Shown here in pieces: positions 50,378 through 59,282 of a DNA stretch of 64,000 nt. A model generated the notes under the pieces. That model saw nothing but the letters and a program-made list of their open reading frames with translations. It did no database searches and was not told where the DNA came from. Positions within the stretch are counted from its first letter, which is position 1. Each line of letters begins with the position of its first letter. The position numbers were made by a program, and so were the translations under genes. Location of the stretch: NCBI GenBank assembly GCA_963849365.1, contig CAWKHA010000003.1, positions 310,001-374,000 on the forward strand. The letters are read 5' to 3'. This stretch comes from CAVQCJ01 sp963849365 (GTDB lineage: Bacteria; Actinomycetota; Actinomycetes; Prado026).

Positions 50378-51565
50378 GTGCCCGTCGTCCGCCCGATCGT
50401 CTTTCCGGTGGCACTCGCACTGGTCCTGGCGGGCTGCCAGGGGTCGGCGCCGGACACCACGCCGAGCGCCGTTGCCCGTCTGGGCGTGGAACGTCTGCTC
50501 GCGGCCCGGTCCGCCGCAGTGCTGGCCGCCGACAGCCCCGCGCTGGCGGCCACCGCGGCGCCAGCGGCGGATCCCTCCGTGGCTGCGCTGGGGTCCCGGC
50601 TGACGGGGGTCCCGCTGACGACGTGGTCCTACGCCGTGCAGAGCGTCGTCGCCGGACCCGTCCCGGGCGAGCTCACCGTCCGCGCCCTGCTGAGCTACCG
50701 CGTCGCCGCCGACCCCGCGGGCCGGCCGGCCGCCTCGGCGGTCCGACAGCTCGTGCTCGGCGCCGACCCGGGCCGGCCCGGCGCGCTGCTCGTCCGCTCG
50801 GACCTGGCGGTCGGTGCCGGGCTGCCCTGGGACGCCGGCCCGGTGGCCTGGTCCGCGGCGCCGGGTGCCGCCGTCCTCGACCTGAGGCCGGCCCCGCGGG
50901 ACGTCGCCGCCCTGCTGGCCGGCGCCGCCCGGGCCTCAACAGCGGTGACGGCCGTCTGGGGGCGGGACTGGCGAAGGGTGCCGGTGGTGGTCGCGACCGA
51001 GGGCGGCACCCAGCTGGCGCAGCTGACCGGCCGCGACCCGGCTGCGGTGGCCGGGCTCGTAGCGGTGACCACCGCCGACCGCGTGTACCTGGACATGCCC
51101 GCCTGGCTCGCCCTGCCGGCGGCCGGTCGGCAGGTCCTGCTGACCCACGAGGTGACCCACCTGGCCACCGGTGCGGCCGCCGACCCGAGGGTGCCGCTCT
51201 GGCTCGAGGAGGGCTTCGCGGACTACGTGGGCTTCCTCGGCTCTGGCGTCCGCCTGCGTACGGCGGCGGCCGCGCTGCTCGATCCCGTGTCCCGCGGCGG
51301 CGCGGCCCCGCGGGTGCTCCCGGCGGACGCCCAGTTCGACGCGGGTGGTGCGGTGGCGGCTGGCGCCTACGCGGGTGCCTGGCTCGCCTGCCGGGTGATC
51401 GCGGCAGCGGGGGGCACGCGCACGCTCGTCGCGGTGTACCGGGCGACGGCGGCGGGTCGCGCGGACCCGGCCGGAGATGCGGATGCCGGCCTGCGGTCGG
51501 TCACGGGCATCGGCACGTCCGGGTGGACCGCGCGCTGGCGGGCGTACGTCGAGGCGACCGCGTGA
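50378..51565 (+). CDS. Putative zinc metallopeptidase lipoprotein (HExxH)
   Basis: 395 residues. Lipoprotein signal (PVALALVLAGCQ). The C-terminal half has a gluzincin-type site: LLTHEVTHLATG with the HExxH zinc motif, then WLEEGFADYVGF 20 residues later supplying the third ligand Glu. The middle (about 70-200) is a beta-rich domain similar in layout to NTF2-like domains. Substrate unknown; outside face of the membrane. Stop overlaps pimB by 4 nt. Confidence 0.86.
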   Translation: MPVVRPIVFPVALALVLAGCQGSAPDTTPSAVARLGVERLLAARSAAVLAADSPALAATAAPAADPSVAALGSRLTGVPLTTWSYAVQSVVAGPVPGELTVRALLSYRVAADPAGRPAASAVRQLVLGADPGRPGALLVRSDLAVGAGLPWDAGPVAWSAAPGAAVLDLRPAPRDVAALLAGAARASTAVTAVWGRDWRRVPVVVATEGGTQLAQLTGRDPAAVAGLVAVTTADRVYLDMPAWLALPAAGRQVLLTHEVTHLATGAAADPRVPLWLEEGFADYVGFLGSGVRLRTAAAALLDPVSRGGAAPRVLPADAQFDAGGAVAAGAYAGAWLACRVIAAAGGTRTLVAVYRATAAGRADPAGDADAGLRSVTGIGTSGWTARWRAYVEATA

Positions 51566-52740
51566 GCACGCCGGCCGATCCGGGCTCGGGCTCCCGGACG
51601 CTGATCGTCACCAACGACTTCCCGCCGCGTACGGGCGGCATCCAGACTTTCGTGGGCGAGCTGGCCAGGCGCCGTCCGTCCGGGTCGGTGGTGGTCTACA
51701 CCTCCGCCTGGCCGGGCGCGCAGCAGTACGACCGGGGGCTGGACTTCCCGGTCGTCCGGCACCGCGCCTCGGTCATGCTCCCAACCCCGACAGTGGCCCG
51801 GCACGCCGAGGACCTGCTGGTGTCCTACGGCTGCAGCTCGGTCCTGTTCGGCGCGGCGGCGCCGCTGGGAGTCCTCGGTCCGCGGCTGCGGCGGGCCGGC
51901 GCGGACCGCCTCGTCGCGCTGACGCATGGGCACGAGGCGGGGTGGGCCGGCATGCCGGGCGGCTCGCCGCTGCTGCGGCGGATCGGCGACGGGGTCGACG
52001 TCGTGACGTACCTGGGGGAGTACACGCGGGCCAGGATCGCCAGGGCGCTGTCGCCGGCGGCCGCGGCGCGCATGGCCCGGCTCGCGCCCGGTGTCGACGT
52101 CGAGACATTCTCGCCGCGGGTCGACGGCGCCCCGGTCCGGGCCAGGTACCGCCTCGGGGACCGCCCCGTCGTCGTGTGCGTCTCGCGGCTCATGCCCCGC
52201 AAGGGCCAGGACACGCTGGTGTCGGCGATGCCGGCGATCCGCAGCCGGGTCCCCGGCGCGGTGCTTCTCCTGGTCGGCGGCGGCCCGTACCGGGACCGGA
52301 TCGAACGGCTGGCCAGGCGCACCGGCGTCCGCGACCACGTGGTCTTCACTGGCGCCGTGCCGGACCGGGACCTGGCCGCGCACTACGCCGCCGGCGACGT
52401 GTTCGCGATGCCGTGCCGGACGCGCAACCGCGGGCTGGACGTCGAAGGCCTGGGCATCGTCTACCTGGAGGCGTCCGCGACCGGGCTCCCGGTCGTCGCC
52501 GGCGACTCCGGAGGAGCACCGGACGCGGTCCTGGCCGGCCGGACCGGTTACGTGGTCTCCGGCCGTCAGGTGGCCGACGTCGCCGACCGGGTCAGCGAGC
52601 TGTTGCTGGACCCGGTGCGGGCCGCCGCCATGGGTGCGGCCGGGCGGGCCTGGGTCGAGGAGGCGTGGGGCTGGGACACGGTCGCCCGCCGGCTCGACGC
52701 GTTGCTGGCGGTGGGTGCGGTGGCCGAGCCCGGCGGCTGA
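51562..52740 (+). CDS. pimB: GT4 glycosyltransferase, phosphatidylinositol mannosyltransferase PimB-like
   Basis: 392 residues, GT-B fold. N-terminal TLIVTNDFPPRTGGIQTFVGEL binds the acceptor; the GT4 donor site is VCVSRLMPRKGQDTLVSAMP and GLDVEGLGIVYLEASATGLPVVAGDSGG (EX7E motif). By sequence style and the local gene order it corresponds to PimB' (Rv2188c), which adds the second mannose to PIM1. This implies a cell envelope with phosphatidylinositol mannosides. Confidence 0.92.
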   Translation: MSTPADPGSGSRTLIVTNDFPPRTGGIQTFVGELARRRPSGSVVVYTSAWPGAQQYDRGLDFPVVRHRASVMLPTPTVARHAEDLLVSYGCSSVLFGAAAPLGVLGPRLRRAGADRLVALTHGHEAGWAGMPGGSPLLRRIGDGVDVVTYLGEYTRARIARALSPAAAARMARLAPGVDVETFSPRVDGAPVRARYRLGDRPVVVCVSRLMPRKGQDTLVSAMPAIRSRVPGAVLLLVGGGPYRDRIERLARRTGVRDHVVFTGAVPDRDLAAHYAAGDVFAMPCRTRNRGLDVEGLGIVYLEASATGLPVVAGDSGGAPDAVLAGRTGYVVSGRQVADVADRVSELLLDPVRAAAMGAAGRAWVEEAWGWDTVARRLDALLAVGAVAEPGG

Positions 52741-52746
52741 GTGCGG

Positions 52747-52962
52747 TCAGCGCGCGTTCTTCGGGGCCGAGCAGCTCGGCGTCGCGCTCTGCCCCGAGGC
52801 CGTTCTGTCGCACCCGGTCCGCAGCGCGCTGTGCAGGTAGCTGCCGAAAGCGAACGCGACCAGGGCGACGACCGTGGCGATGGCGGCCAGCAGCAACGAG
52901 TACTCCACGGTCGAGGCACCTCGCCTGCGACCGTGCGTCTGCTCGCGCAGCTGGTCGAGCAT
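52747..52962 (-). CDS. Flp/Fap-type (type IVb) pilin
   Basis: 71 residues. Basic leader ending RRRG, cleavage expected between G and ASTVEYSLLLAAIATV, the invariant Glu at +5 and Tyr at +6, one hydrophobic helix, then a short tail with two Cys (TGCDRTAS, TPSCSAP) that may form a disulfide. No tad assembly genes are in the window except possibly the CpaE-like ATPase. Converges on pimB with 6 nt. Confidence 0.92.
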   Translation of the reverse strand: MLDQLREQTHGRRRGASTVEYSLLLAAIATVVALVAFAFGSYLHSALRTGCDRTASGQSATPSCSAPKNAR

Positions 52963-53065
52963 CCGGGCCGTCCTCCTGAGGGCACCATCGGACCCCCGGC
53001 AACCGGGTCCGTCGGCTCAGCCTCCACGACCACGCCACGGGTGCGGATCGACCGCGCGGATACAC

Positions 53066-53081
53066 CCGTTCGGCCGAACGG
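53066..53081. promoter_or_regulatory. 16-bp perfect palindrome upstream of the pilin gene
   Basis: CCGTTCGGCCGAACGG lies about 100 nt before the pilin start and 30 nt after the response-regulator stop. The inner CGTTCG-N2-CGAACG is shared with 28374-28387. Could be the operator of a dimeric regulator or a small terminator stem. Confidence 0.5.
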
Positions 53082-53112
53082 AGGATCTTGGCATCAGCCC
53101 CCCGGCAGCCCC

Positions 53113-53760
53113 TCAGACGGTGGGCTGCGGGCCCTCCTGCTTGATCAGGCCCAGCCGCAGGGCGGACATGATCGCCTGCGCCCGGTTGGCCGCCCCGAGC
53201 TTCTCGTACAGCTTGGAGATGTGGGTCTTGGCGGTCGACTCGCTGATGTACAGCCGGCGGGAGATGGCCGCCACTCCGAGGCCGTCGGCCAGCAGGGCGA
53301 GCACCTCCTTCTCGCGGGGGGACAGCTGGGGTCCGGACGGGGTCATCCGGCGCTTCATGGCCTCGCCCAGGTCGCGGGCGGTGAAGGTGCCGGGCGTCGA
53401 GGCGGCCTGCCGGGCGGCGGCCAGCACCTCGTCGGTGGGCGCGTCCTTCTGGATGTACGCCGACGCGCCCGCGTCCAGCGCGCCGAAGAGCTGCTCGTCG
53501 CCCGCGTACATGGTCAGGACCACGATCCCGATGTCCGTCCGTCGCTTGCGGACCTCGCGGACCAGCTCGAGCCCGCTGCCGTCGGGCAGCCGGACGTCGA
53601 CCACCACCACCGCGGGTACGAGGGCCTCGAGCTTGCGGAAGGCCTCGGCGATGCTGCCGGCCTCCCCGACCACCTCGAAGTCGGCGGACCGCTCGAACGC
53701 GCGCCTCAGTCCCTGGCGGATCAGCTCGTGGTCGTCAACGAGCAGCACCGTCGTGGACAC
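53113..53760 (-). CDS. LuxR/NarL-family response regulator
   Basis: 215 residues from GTG 53760 with AAGGAGG 5 nt upstream. Receiver: LLVDDHELIRQGL, phosphoacceptor VVVDVRLPDGSG, switch Thr in VVLTMYAG, Lys in YIQKDAPTDEV. Output: LSPREKEVLALLADGLGVAAISRRLYISESTAKTHISKLYEKLG, a LuxR helix-turn-helix. It starts inside the last 26 nt of the kinase gene and should be phosphorylated by that kinase. Confidence 0.96.
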   Translation of the reverse strand: MSTTVLLVDDHELIRQGLRRAFERSADFEVVGEAGSIAEAFRKLEALVPAVVVVDVRLPDGSGLELVREVRKRRTDIGIVVLTMYAGDEQLFGALDAGASAYIQKDAPTDEVLAAARQAASTPGTFTARDLGEAMKRRMTPSGPQLSPREKEVLALLADGLGVAAISRRLYISESTAKTHISKLYEKLGAANRAQAIMSALRLGLIKQEGPQPTV

Positions 53761-55438
53761 GGGAACCTCCTTCGTCCGCTGCGTCGGGGCCGTCGGATTG
53801 GGTAGCCGGGCCGGCGGGCGACCGCAGGGTCCCCATCGCCACCTCGACGACCGTACCCCCGCCGTCGCGGGGCGACACCGACAGGCCGGCGCCGAGCCGG
53901 TCCGCCCGTTCGCGCATGATTTCCATGCCGTAACTGTCGGCACGTCCCGGCCCCAACCCGAGCCCGTCGTCCTCGATCCGTAGCAAGGCGCTCGGGGGAG
54001 CGGTCCGGACGGTGACCCAGAGGTTCTGCGCCCCCGAGTGCTTGCGGACGTTGGTGATGGCCTCCTGGGCGATGCGCATGAGCTCCGCCTCGGCCTCGGT
54101 GCGCAGCCGCTGCGGCGACTCGTCCAGCTCGATGTGGACGGTCAGGTCGGAGGTGGCACCGACCGTTCGGACGTGGTCGGACAGGGCCGCGCCGAGGCCG
54201 TTGCTGGCGAGCACCTCGCTGCGCAGGTCGAAGATCGACAGCCGCAGCTCGGAGATGATCCGGGTGAGCTCGCCGCGCAGGTACTGCATGGACTCGCGCT
54301 GGTCGTCGTCGGCGACCCGGTACGACATGTCGTCCATGACGTAGCCGAGCGAGGCCAGCTCCTGGGCGATCCCGTCGTGGATCTCCCGGGCGAGCCGGCG
54401 GCGCTCCTCGGCGGTGGCGATCTGGCGGACCTCGGAGAAGAGCAGGGCGGTCTCGATCCGCAGTGCCGCCTCGTCGACCACGGCGGCGGCCGGTTGCAGC
54501 TCGTCCGGCTGGAACGGGCCTTCGAGCCGCTCCACGCCGACCAGGCCGACGACGCGCACGCCCACCCGCAGCGGCAGGACGGCGGCGAAACCACCCGGCT
54601 CGTCGGAGAAGGTGCCCGCCTGCCGCTGCGGCAGCCCCGAGCTCCAGGCGAAGGCCCACGCCGAGTCGTCGTCGATGCGGGGCACCCAGTCCACCCGGCT
54701 CACGCCCGAGTACGCCAGCGGGATCAGCCGCCCGCCCTCGGACCGGGCGTACACGGCGCCGCGGCTGTACGGCAGCGCGGACCGCAGCGACTCCAGGGTC
54801 GCCTGCCCCAGGCTGTAGGCGTCCAGCCCGCCGGACAGCTGGCGGGACACGACACGGAGCTGGGACAGCAGCCGGTAGGCGGCGGCGTACGAGGCCGCGG
54901 CCGTGTCCGGCGGGTCGGTGGCGCTGATGCGCACGCGCCGCACCCAGGCCGCGACCGCGCCGGTCCCCAGGGCGAGCACGAGCCACTGGGCGGCCAGCGA
55001 GGCGTACGCCCGGCGGTCCAGGATCCGCGGCGTCACCAGCGGGGCCACCGTCAGGGCGAAGGCGGAGATCCCGACCGTGGTCACCACCGGCCCGAACCCC
55101 CACAGCAGCCCGGCCTCCAGCGCGGGGGCGAGCAGGTACGGCAGGCCGATGGGGTCGTCCGCTGCCAGGTACGAGATCACCGACGCGGCGGCGGCCGCCT
55201 CCACGTATGGCGCCCACACCACCGGCCGGCGCGCGGTCGCCACCGAGCTGACTACCGCGATGGCCAGCAGCAGCGCCAGCACCGGCAGGTGCATGCCGAC
55301 GTTGCCGCGGATGACCGTGAGCGAGACGCACAGCCCGTACGCCGCGGCGCGCCCGGCGATGACGGCGCCCCGTGGGTCGGCGACGACCGTCCTGAGCTGC
55401 ACGCCATGACGGTGGCACGGCTCGGGTCGCCGCGCCAC
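53735..55438 (-). CDS. Two-component sensor histidine kinase (HisKA_3), with GAF domain
   Basis: About 567 residues. Membrane helices in the first 170 (MASE1-like), a GAF-like domain (SLGQATLESLRSALPYSRGAVYARS onward), then the dimerisation box RRRLAREIHDGIAQELASLG with the phospho-His near residue 350 and the ATPase domain (RIAQEAITNVRKHSGA, IEDDGLGLGPG, GMEIMRERADRLGAG). NarL-type kinase paired with the overlapping regulator. Start uncertain: GTG 55438 or GTG 55402. Confidence 0.93.
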   Translation of the reverse strand: MARRPEPCHRHGVQLRTVVADPRGAVIAGRAAAYGLCVSLTVIRGNVGMHLPVLALLLAIAVVSSVATARRPVVWAPYVEAAAAASVISYLAADDPIGLPYLLAPALEAGLLWGFGPVVTTVGISAFALTVAPLVTPRILDRRAYASLAAQWLVLALGTGAVAAWVRRVRISATDPPDTAAASYAAAYRLLSQLRVVSRQLSGGLDAYSLGQATLESLRSALPYSRGAVYARSEGGRLIPLAYSGVSRVDWVPRIDDDSAWAFAWSSGLPQRQAGTFSDEPGGFAAVLPLRVGVRVVGLVGVERLEGPFQPDELQPAAAVVDEAALRIETALLFSEVRQIATAEERRRLAREIHDGIAQELASLGYVMDDMSYRVADDDQRESMQYLRGELTRIISELRLSIFDLRSEVLASNGLGAALSDHVRTVGATSDLTVHIELDESPQRLRTEAEAELMRIAQEAITNVRKHSGAQNLWVTVRTAPPSALLRIEDDGLGLGPGRADSYGMEIMRERADRLGAGLSVSPRDGGGTVVEVAMGTLRSPAGPATQSDGPDAADEGGSRVHDGAAR

Positions 55439-55460
55439 GGCGACAGGCCGAATCCACCCG

Positions 55461-56243
55461 TCAGCGGGAGCGGCGGCGCCGCAGGCGGCTGCCCCTGGCG
55501 GGCACCGGTCGCAGCGTCCGGACCAGCTGGCCGACGGCGACGGCGAGCGGGTGTTCCGGGTCCGCGAGGGCGACCAGGGCGGTGCCGTCCTCGAGGTCGG
55601 GGCAGTCGGGGATGGTCGCCGTCACCGGGACCGCCCCCGCGGGCGGCAGCTCGCCGTCGGCGTTGCTGGGGCCCGACCCGACGTGGTTCAGGACGATGTC
55701 GATCCGCGTCTCAGGGATCTGCATCAGCGCCAGGGACTCCAGTGTGAGCTCGAGAGCCTCGACGGCGGGCCCCTCCGGGCTGGTCACCACCACCACGCGG
55801 TCCGACATCGCCAGCGCAGTGACGACCGGGTCCTCGAAGGCCGCGGGTGCGTCCACCACCACGTCGGCCCCGTCGCGGACGGTCTCCAGGAGCCGTGCCG
55901 TCCCCGGCGCCCCCAACCGGTGCACCCGGGTCCCCGCGCCCCCACCCGGTCGCGGCGCCGCCAGCAGGCCGGTCAGCCCGGGCGAGAGCGGGGTGAGCAG
56001 CGGCTCGACCGCGTCCATGGCCCGGTCCACCCGGCCCAGCCCGGACGCCAGCGTGGCCGCGTCCGTCACCGCCCCGACCGGCTGCACCCCCAGGTCCTGG
56101 GCCAGGTGCCCGAGCGCGTCGTCCAGCTCGACCAGCCGGACCGACCGCAGCCCACCGTCGGCGAGGGCGGCGGCCAGGTTCACGGCCACTGTCGTGGTGC
56201 CCACTCCCGGGTGCGTCCCGAGCACGGTCACCAGAAGGCCCAT
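55461..56243 (-). CDS. MinD/CpaE-like ATPase with degenerate P-loop
   Basis: 260 residues, MinD/ParA fold: MGLLVTVLGTHPGVGTTTVAVNLAAAL, VRLVELDDALGHLAQDLGV, DVVVDAPAAFEDPVVTALAMSDRVVVVTSPE, RIDIVLNHVG. In the deviant Walker A KGGxGKT both lysines are missing (T-H-P-G-V-G-T-T). So ATP binding is probably weak or lost unless another residue takes over. It sits 22 nt upstream of the kinase gene on the same strand and near the Flp pilin gene, fitting a CpaE-like localisation factor. Confidence 0.87.
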   Translation of the reverse strand: MGLLVTVLGTHPGVGTTTVAVNLAAALADGGLRSVRLVELDDALGHLAQDLGVQPVGAVTDAATLASGLGRVDRAMDAVEPLLTPLSPGLTGLLAAPRPGGGAGTRVHRLGAPGTARLLETVRDGADVVVDAPAAFEDPVVTALAMSDRVVVVTSPEGPAVEALELTLESLALMQIPETRIDIVLNHVGSGPSNADGELPPAGAVPVTATIPDCPDLEDGTALVALADPEHPLAVAVGQLVRTLRPVPARGSRLRRRRSR

Positions 56244-56325
56244 GTCCGGATTGTCCCCGCTGGAGCGCCCCACACCTGCGCCCTTACGGGTGAGCCGCTG
56301 CGATTCGCGCACGGCGCTTCCACTG

Positions 56326-58131
56326 TCAGTCGGGCGGAAGCGCGTACAGGCGGTCCAGGTCGGCGGCGAAGTCGCGCACGACCTTCGCACGGCGGAGCTT
56401 CAGCGTCGGGGTCAGGTGCCCGGCCGCCTCGGTCAGGTCCCCGGGCAGTATCACGAACCGTCGGATGGCCTCGGCCCGGGACACGGCGCGGTTGGCCCGC
56501 TCCACGGCCCCGGCCAGCTCGTTCAGGACGGCAGGGTCCGCGGTGAGGTCCCCGGTGGCCTGGGCCGGGTCGCGGCGGTGCGCGGCGAGCCACCCGGGCA
56601 GCGCCTCGGTGTCCAGGGTGATCAGGGCGGCGACGTACGGCCGCTCGTCACCGACCACGATGCACTGCGAGACCAGCGGGTGCGCCCGGATGGAGTCCTC
56701 CAGCGGCGCGGGCGCGACCTTCTTGCCCGCAGACGTCACCAGGATCTCCTTCTTCCGTCCGGTGATGGACAGGAAACCGTCGTCGTCGAGCTCGCCGATG
56801 TCGCCGGTGCTGAACCAACCGTCCGCGTCCAGCACGGCCTTCGTCGCGGCCTCTTCGTTCCAGTAGCCGGAGAAGACGTGCGGGCCGCGCAGCAGCACCT
56901 CGCCGTCGTCGGCGATGCGCACGCCGGAGCCCGGGATCGGGCGCCCCACCGAGCCGATGCGGATGTGGTCCGGGGTGTTCAGGGTGGAGGCGGCCGAGGT
57001 CTCGGTCAGGCCGTAGCCCTCCAGCACGGTCACCCCGATGCCGCGGAAGAAGTGGCCCAGCCGCGCCCCGAGCGGCGCCCCGCCGGAGACGGCGTGCTGG
57101 GTCCGCCCGCCCAGCGCCGCGCGCAACCGGCCGAACACGAACCGGTCGAAGACCGCGTGCTGTGTCCGCAGGACCAGCCCGGGTCCGCCGGGGCTGTCCA
57201 GCGCGCGGCTGTACCTGATCGCCAGCGCGGCGGCGCGGCCGAAGACCCGGGCCTTGCCGTCGGCGGTCGCCTTGGCCTGCGCACCGTTGAACACCTTCTC
57301 GAACACCCGCGGCACCGCCAGGATGAACGTCGGGCGGAACAGGTCCAGGTCCGCCAGCAGGGTGGTGGTGTCGGGTACGTGGCCCAACGTCACGCCCGAG
57401 ACGAGGCAGCCGATCTCGATCACGCGGGCGAAGACGTGCGCCAGCGGCAGGAACAGCAGCGTGGACCCCTCCGCGGTGAACAGCCCGGACAGACCGGCCA
57501 GGGCGTTCTCGGTCCCGGCGCGCAGGTTGCCGTGCGTGAGCGTGCAGCCCTTGGGCCGGCCGGTCGTCCCGGACGTGTAGATGATCGTGGCGACCGAGTC
57601 CGCCCGCAGGGCGGCGCGGCGCTCGGCCATCACACTGTCGGCCACGTCCGCCCCGGCGCGGGTGAGCTGGTCGACCACGCCGTCGTCGAACGTCCAGACG
57701 TGCCGCAGTCCGGGCAGCGCCGCCTGCAGCGAGCCCAGCAGCTCGGCATGCGCGCCGGTCTCGACGAAGCATGCGGCGGCGCCGGAGTCGCCGAGGATCC
57801 AGGAGACCTGCTCGGCCGACGAAGTCTCGTAGATGGGCACCGGGACCGCGCCGGCGAACCAGAGCGCGAAGTCCGCGACCGTCCACTCGTAGCGGGTCCG
57901 GGACATGATGCCGACCCGGTCCCCGGGGCCCACCCCGGCCGCGACCAGGCCGCGGGCCAGCGCGGTCACCTGGTCGAGCAGCTCGCGGCAGGTCACGTCC
58001 TCCCAACGGCCTTCGACGGCCCGGCGCAGCTGCACCCGGAAGGGCGTCGCCACGGCGGCCGACGCCAGCAGGTCGGTGAGGTCGGCGTCGTCGGGAAGCT
58101 CCACCACGGCCGGGACGGTCAGCTCGCGCAC
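56326..58131 (-). CDS. fadD15: Long-chain fatty-acid--CoA ligase
   Basis: 601 residues, adenylate-forming enzyme: P-loop TIIYTSGTTGRPKGCTLTHGN, core LEGYGLTETSAASTLN, WFSTGDIGELDDDGFLSITGRKKEILVTSAGKKVAP. It activates fatty acids to acyl-CoA via acyl-AMP. By gene order it matches Rv2187 (FadD15). GTG 58131 is chosen because TACGGT stands 7 nt upstream (leaderless); GTG 58140 is an alternative. Upstream of the MinD-like gene by 82 nt. Confidence 0.95.
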   Translation of the reverse strand: MRELTVPAVVELPDDADLTDLLASAAVATPFRVQLRRAVEGRWEDVTCRELLDQVTALARGLVAAGVGPGDRVGIMSRTRYEWTVADFALWFAGAVPVPIYETSSAEQVSWILGDSGAAACFVETGAHAELLGSLQAALPGLRHVWTFDDGVVDQLTRAGADVADSVMAERRAALRADSVATIIYTSGTTGRPKGCTLTHGNLRAGTENALAGLSGLFTAEGSTLLFLPLAHVFARVIEIGCLVSGVTLGHVPDTTTLLADLDLFRPTFILAVPRVFEKVFNGAQAKATADGKARVFGRAAALAIRYSRALDSPGGPGLVLRTQHAVFDRFVFGRLRAALGGRTQHAVSGGAPLGARLGHFFRGIGVTVLEGYGLTETSAASTLNTPDHIRIGSVGRPIPGSGVRIADDGEVLLRGPHVFSGYWNEEAATKAVLDADGWFSTGDIGELDDDGFLSITGRKKEILVTSAGKKVAPAPLEDSIRAHPLVSQCIVVGDERPYVAALITLDTEALPGWLAAHRRDPAQATGDLTADPAVLNELAGAVERANRAVSRAEAIRRFVILPGDLTEAAGHLTPTLKLRRAKVVRDFAADLDRLYALPPD

Positions 58132-58138
58132 GACACGC

Positions 58139-58144
58139 ACCGTA
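58139..58144 (-). promoter_or_regulatory. -10 box of fadD15 (leaderless)
   Basis: TACGGT on the minus strand, 7 nt before GTG 58131. Confidence 0.4.
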
Positions 58145-58194
58145 CGTCCCGGACCGCGGCGCACGCGGGAGCGACCCGGTGGCATCCTCGGGCC

Positions 58195-58599
58195 GTGCCG
58201 AGGGTGGACCTGGTCGACGAGACGTTCCTCGTCGCCGCGCCGGAGGCGGTCGCGCAGGTGGTCCACGACCCCGCCCGCTGGCGGCAGTGGTGGCCGGACC
58301 TGGAGCTGACCGTCTTCATGGACCGCGGCGCCGCCGGGATCCGCTGGTCGGTCACCGGTGCCCTGACCGGCAGCACGGAGCTGTGGCTCGAGCGGGTCGG
58401 CGACGGAGTGGTCCTGCACTACTACCTGCGTGCGGACGACGGCGCCCCGGCCCCGGTCGGTGCGCGCGCCGGGCGGCGGGCCGCCCGGGCCGGCGACCGG
58501 CTGCGGGACCGGCGCGCGGTCGCCTGGAAGCGGTGCGCGAACGCCCTCAAGGACGAGCTGGAGGGCGGGCGGGCCCCCGGCACCCCGCGCGGAGCGTGA
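58195..58599 (+). CDS. SRPBCC/polyketide-cyclase-fold protein
   Basis: 134 residues. VDLVDETFLVAAPEAVAQVVHDPARWRQWWPDLELTVFMD is the START/SRPBCC N-terminus, followed by TGSTELWLERVGDGVVLHYYLRA and a basic C-terminal helix. The fold makes a hydrophobic pocket for lipids or polyketides. Divergent from fadD15, which hints at lipid metabolism. Leaderless or weak start at GTG 58195. Confidence 0.87.
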   Translation: MPRVDLVDETFLVAAPEAVAQVVHDPARWRQWWPDLELTVFMDRGAAGIRWSVTGALTGSTELWLERVGDGVVLHYYLRADDGAPAPVGARAGRRAARAGDRLRDRRAVAWKRCANALKDELEGGRAPGTPRGA

Positions 58600-58684
58600 G
58601 CCCGGCCTCGCGCTGCACCGCCCGGGAGTTCACCCGGACGGCGGATCCTTCAAGCCTCCGGCCGGTGCTGCCGAGGACAGGGGG

Positions 58685-59227
58685 GTGACGACCGAACGGC
58701 GCTGCCCGGGCTGCAGCTCCCTCGTGCGCCCTGACGCCGCCTGGTGCTCGCTGTGCCACGCCGACCTGCGCTCCGCGGAGGAGAAGGCGGCAGCCCTGCC
58801 TGAGTCCGAGCCGGTCGAGGCCCTGCCGGCTCTGGACCCGGTGCGGTCGCCGGACCCGACCGGTTGGGCCGACGAGCTCGCCGCTGCGGCAGCGCCCGGG
58901 CCGCGCGGCCGGCATGCCCGCCCGGGCGCGCCGGCCGACCCGCCCGTCGTGGTGCAGGCACCTGGTCCGTTCGGTGCCCGGGGGGTCATGGCCACCGGAG
59001 CCACTGCGTCGACCGTTACCGACGCCGACGCCGCGCTGGCCAAGGCCGGCGTGGACGTGCAGTCGATGCTCAGCCTGCTCGCTGCCGGCGAGCCGGACCC
59101 GCTCGCGCCCATCACCGGCCGGCTGTCCTCCAAGGGGTCGCGGGCCGTCGCCGCCACGCTCGCCACCGTGGCGCTGATCGTGGTCGGCATCCTGACGATG
59201 TTCGTCCTCGGGTCCTTCGTCCACTGA
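58685..59227 (+). CDS. Zinc-ribbon, tail-anchored membrane protein
   Basis: 180 residues from GTG 58685. N-terminal zinc ribbon RRCPGCSSLVRPDAAWCSLCHADL, a disordered Ala/Pro/Glu-rich middle, a helical part (ADAALAKAGVDVQSMLSLLAAG), and a single C-terminal membrane helix (VAATLATVALIVVGILTMFVLG). The cytosolic ribbon hanging from the membrane suggests an adaptor. Function unknown. Confidence 0.82.
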   Translation: MTTERRCPGCSSLVRPDAAWCSLCHADLRSAEEKAAALPESEPVEALPALDPVRSPDPTGWADELAAAAAPGPRGRHARPGAPADPPVVVQAPGPFGARGVMATGATASTVTDADAALAKAGVDVQSMLSLLAAGEPDPLAPITGRLSSKGSRAVAATLATVALIVVGILTMFVLGSFVH

Positions 59228-59270
59228 CCTGCAGCCGCCGACCGGACGCGCCGCCGACCCGCCCGCCGCC

Positions 59271-59276
59271 TAGGGT
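59271..59276 (+). promoter_or_regulatory. -10 box, leaderless start at 59283
   Basis: TAGGGT, 6 nt, then GTG. Confidence 0.5.
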
Positions 59277-59282
59277 CGGGAC

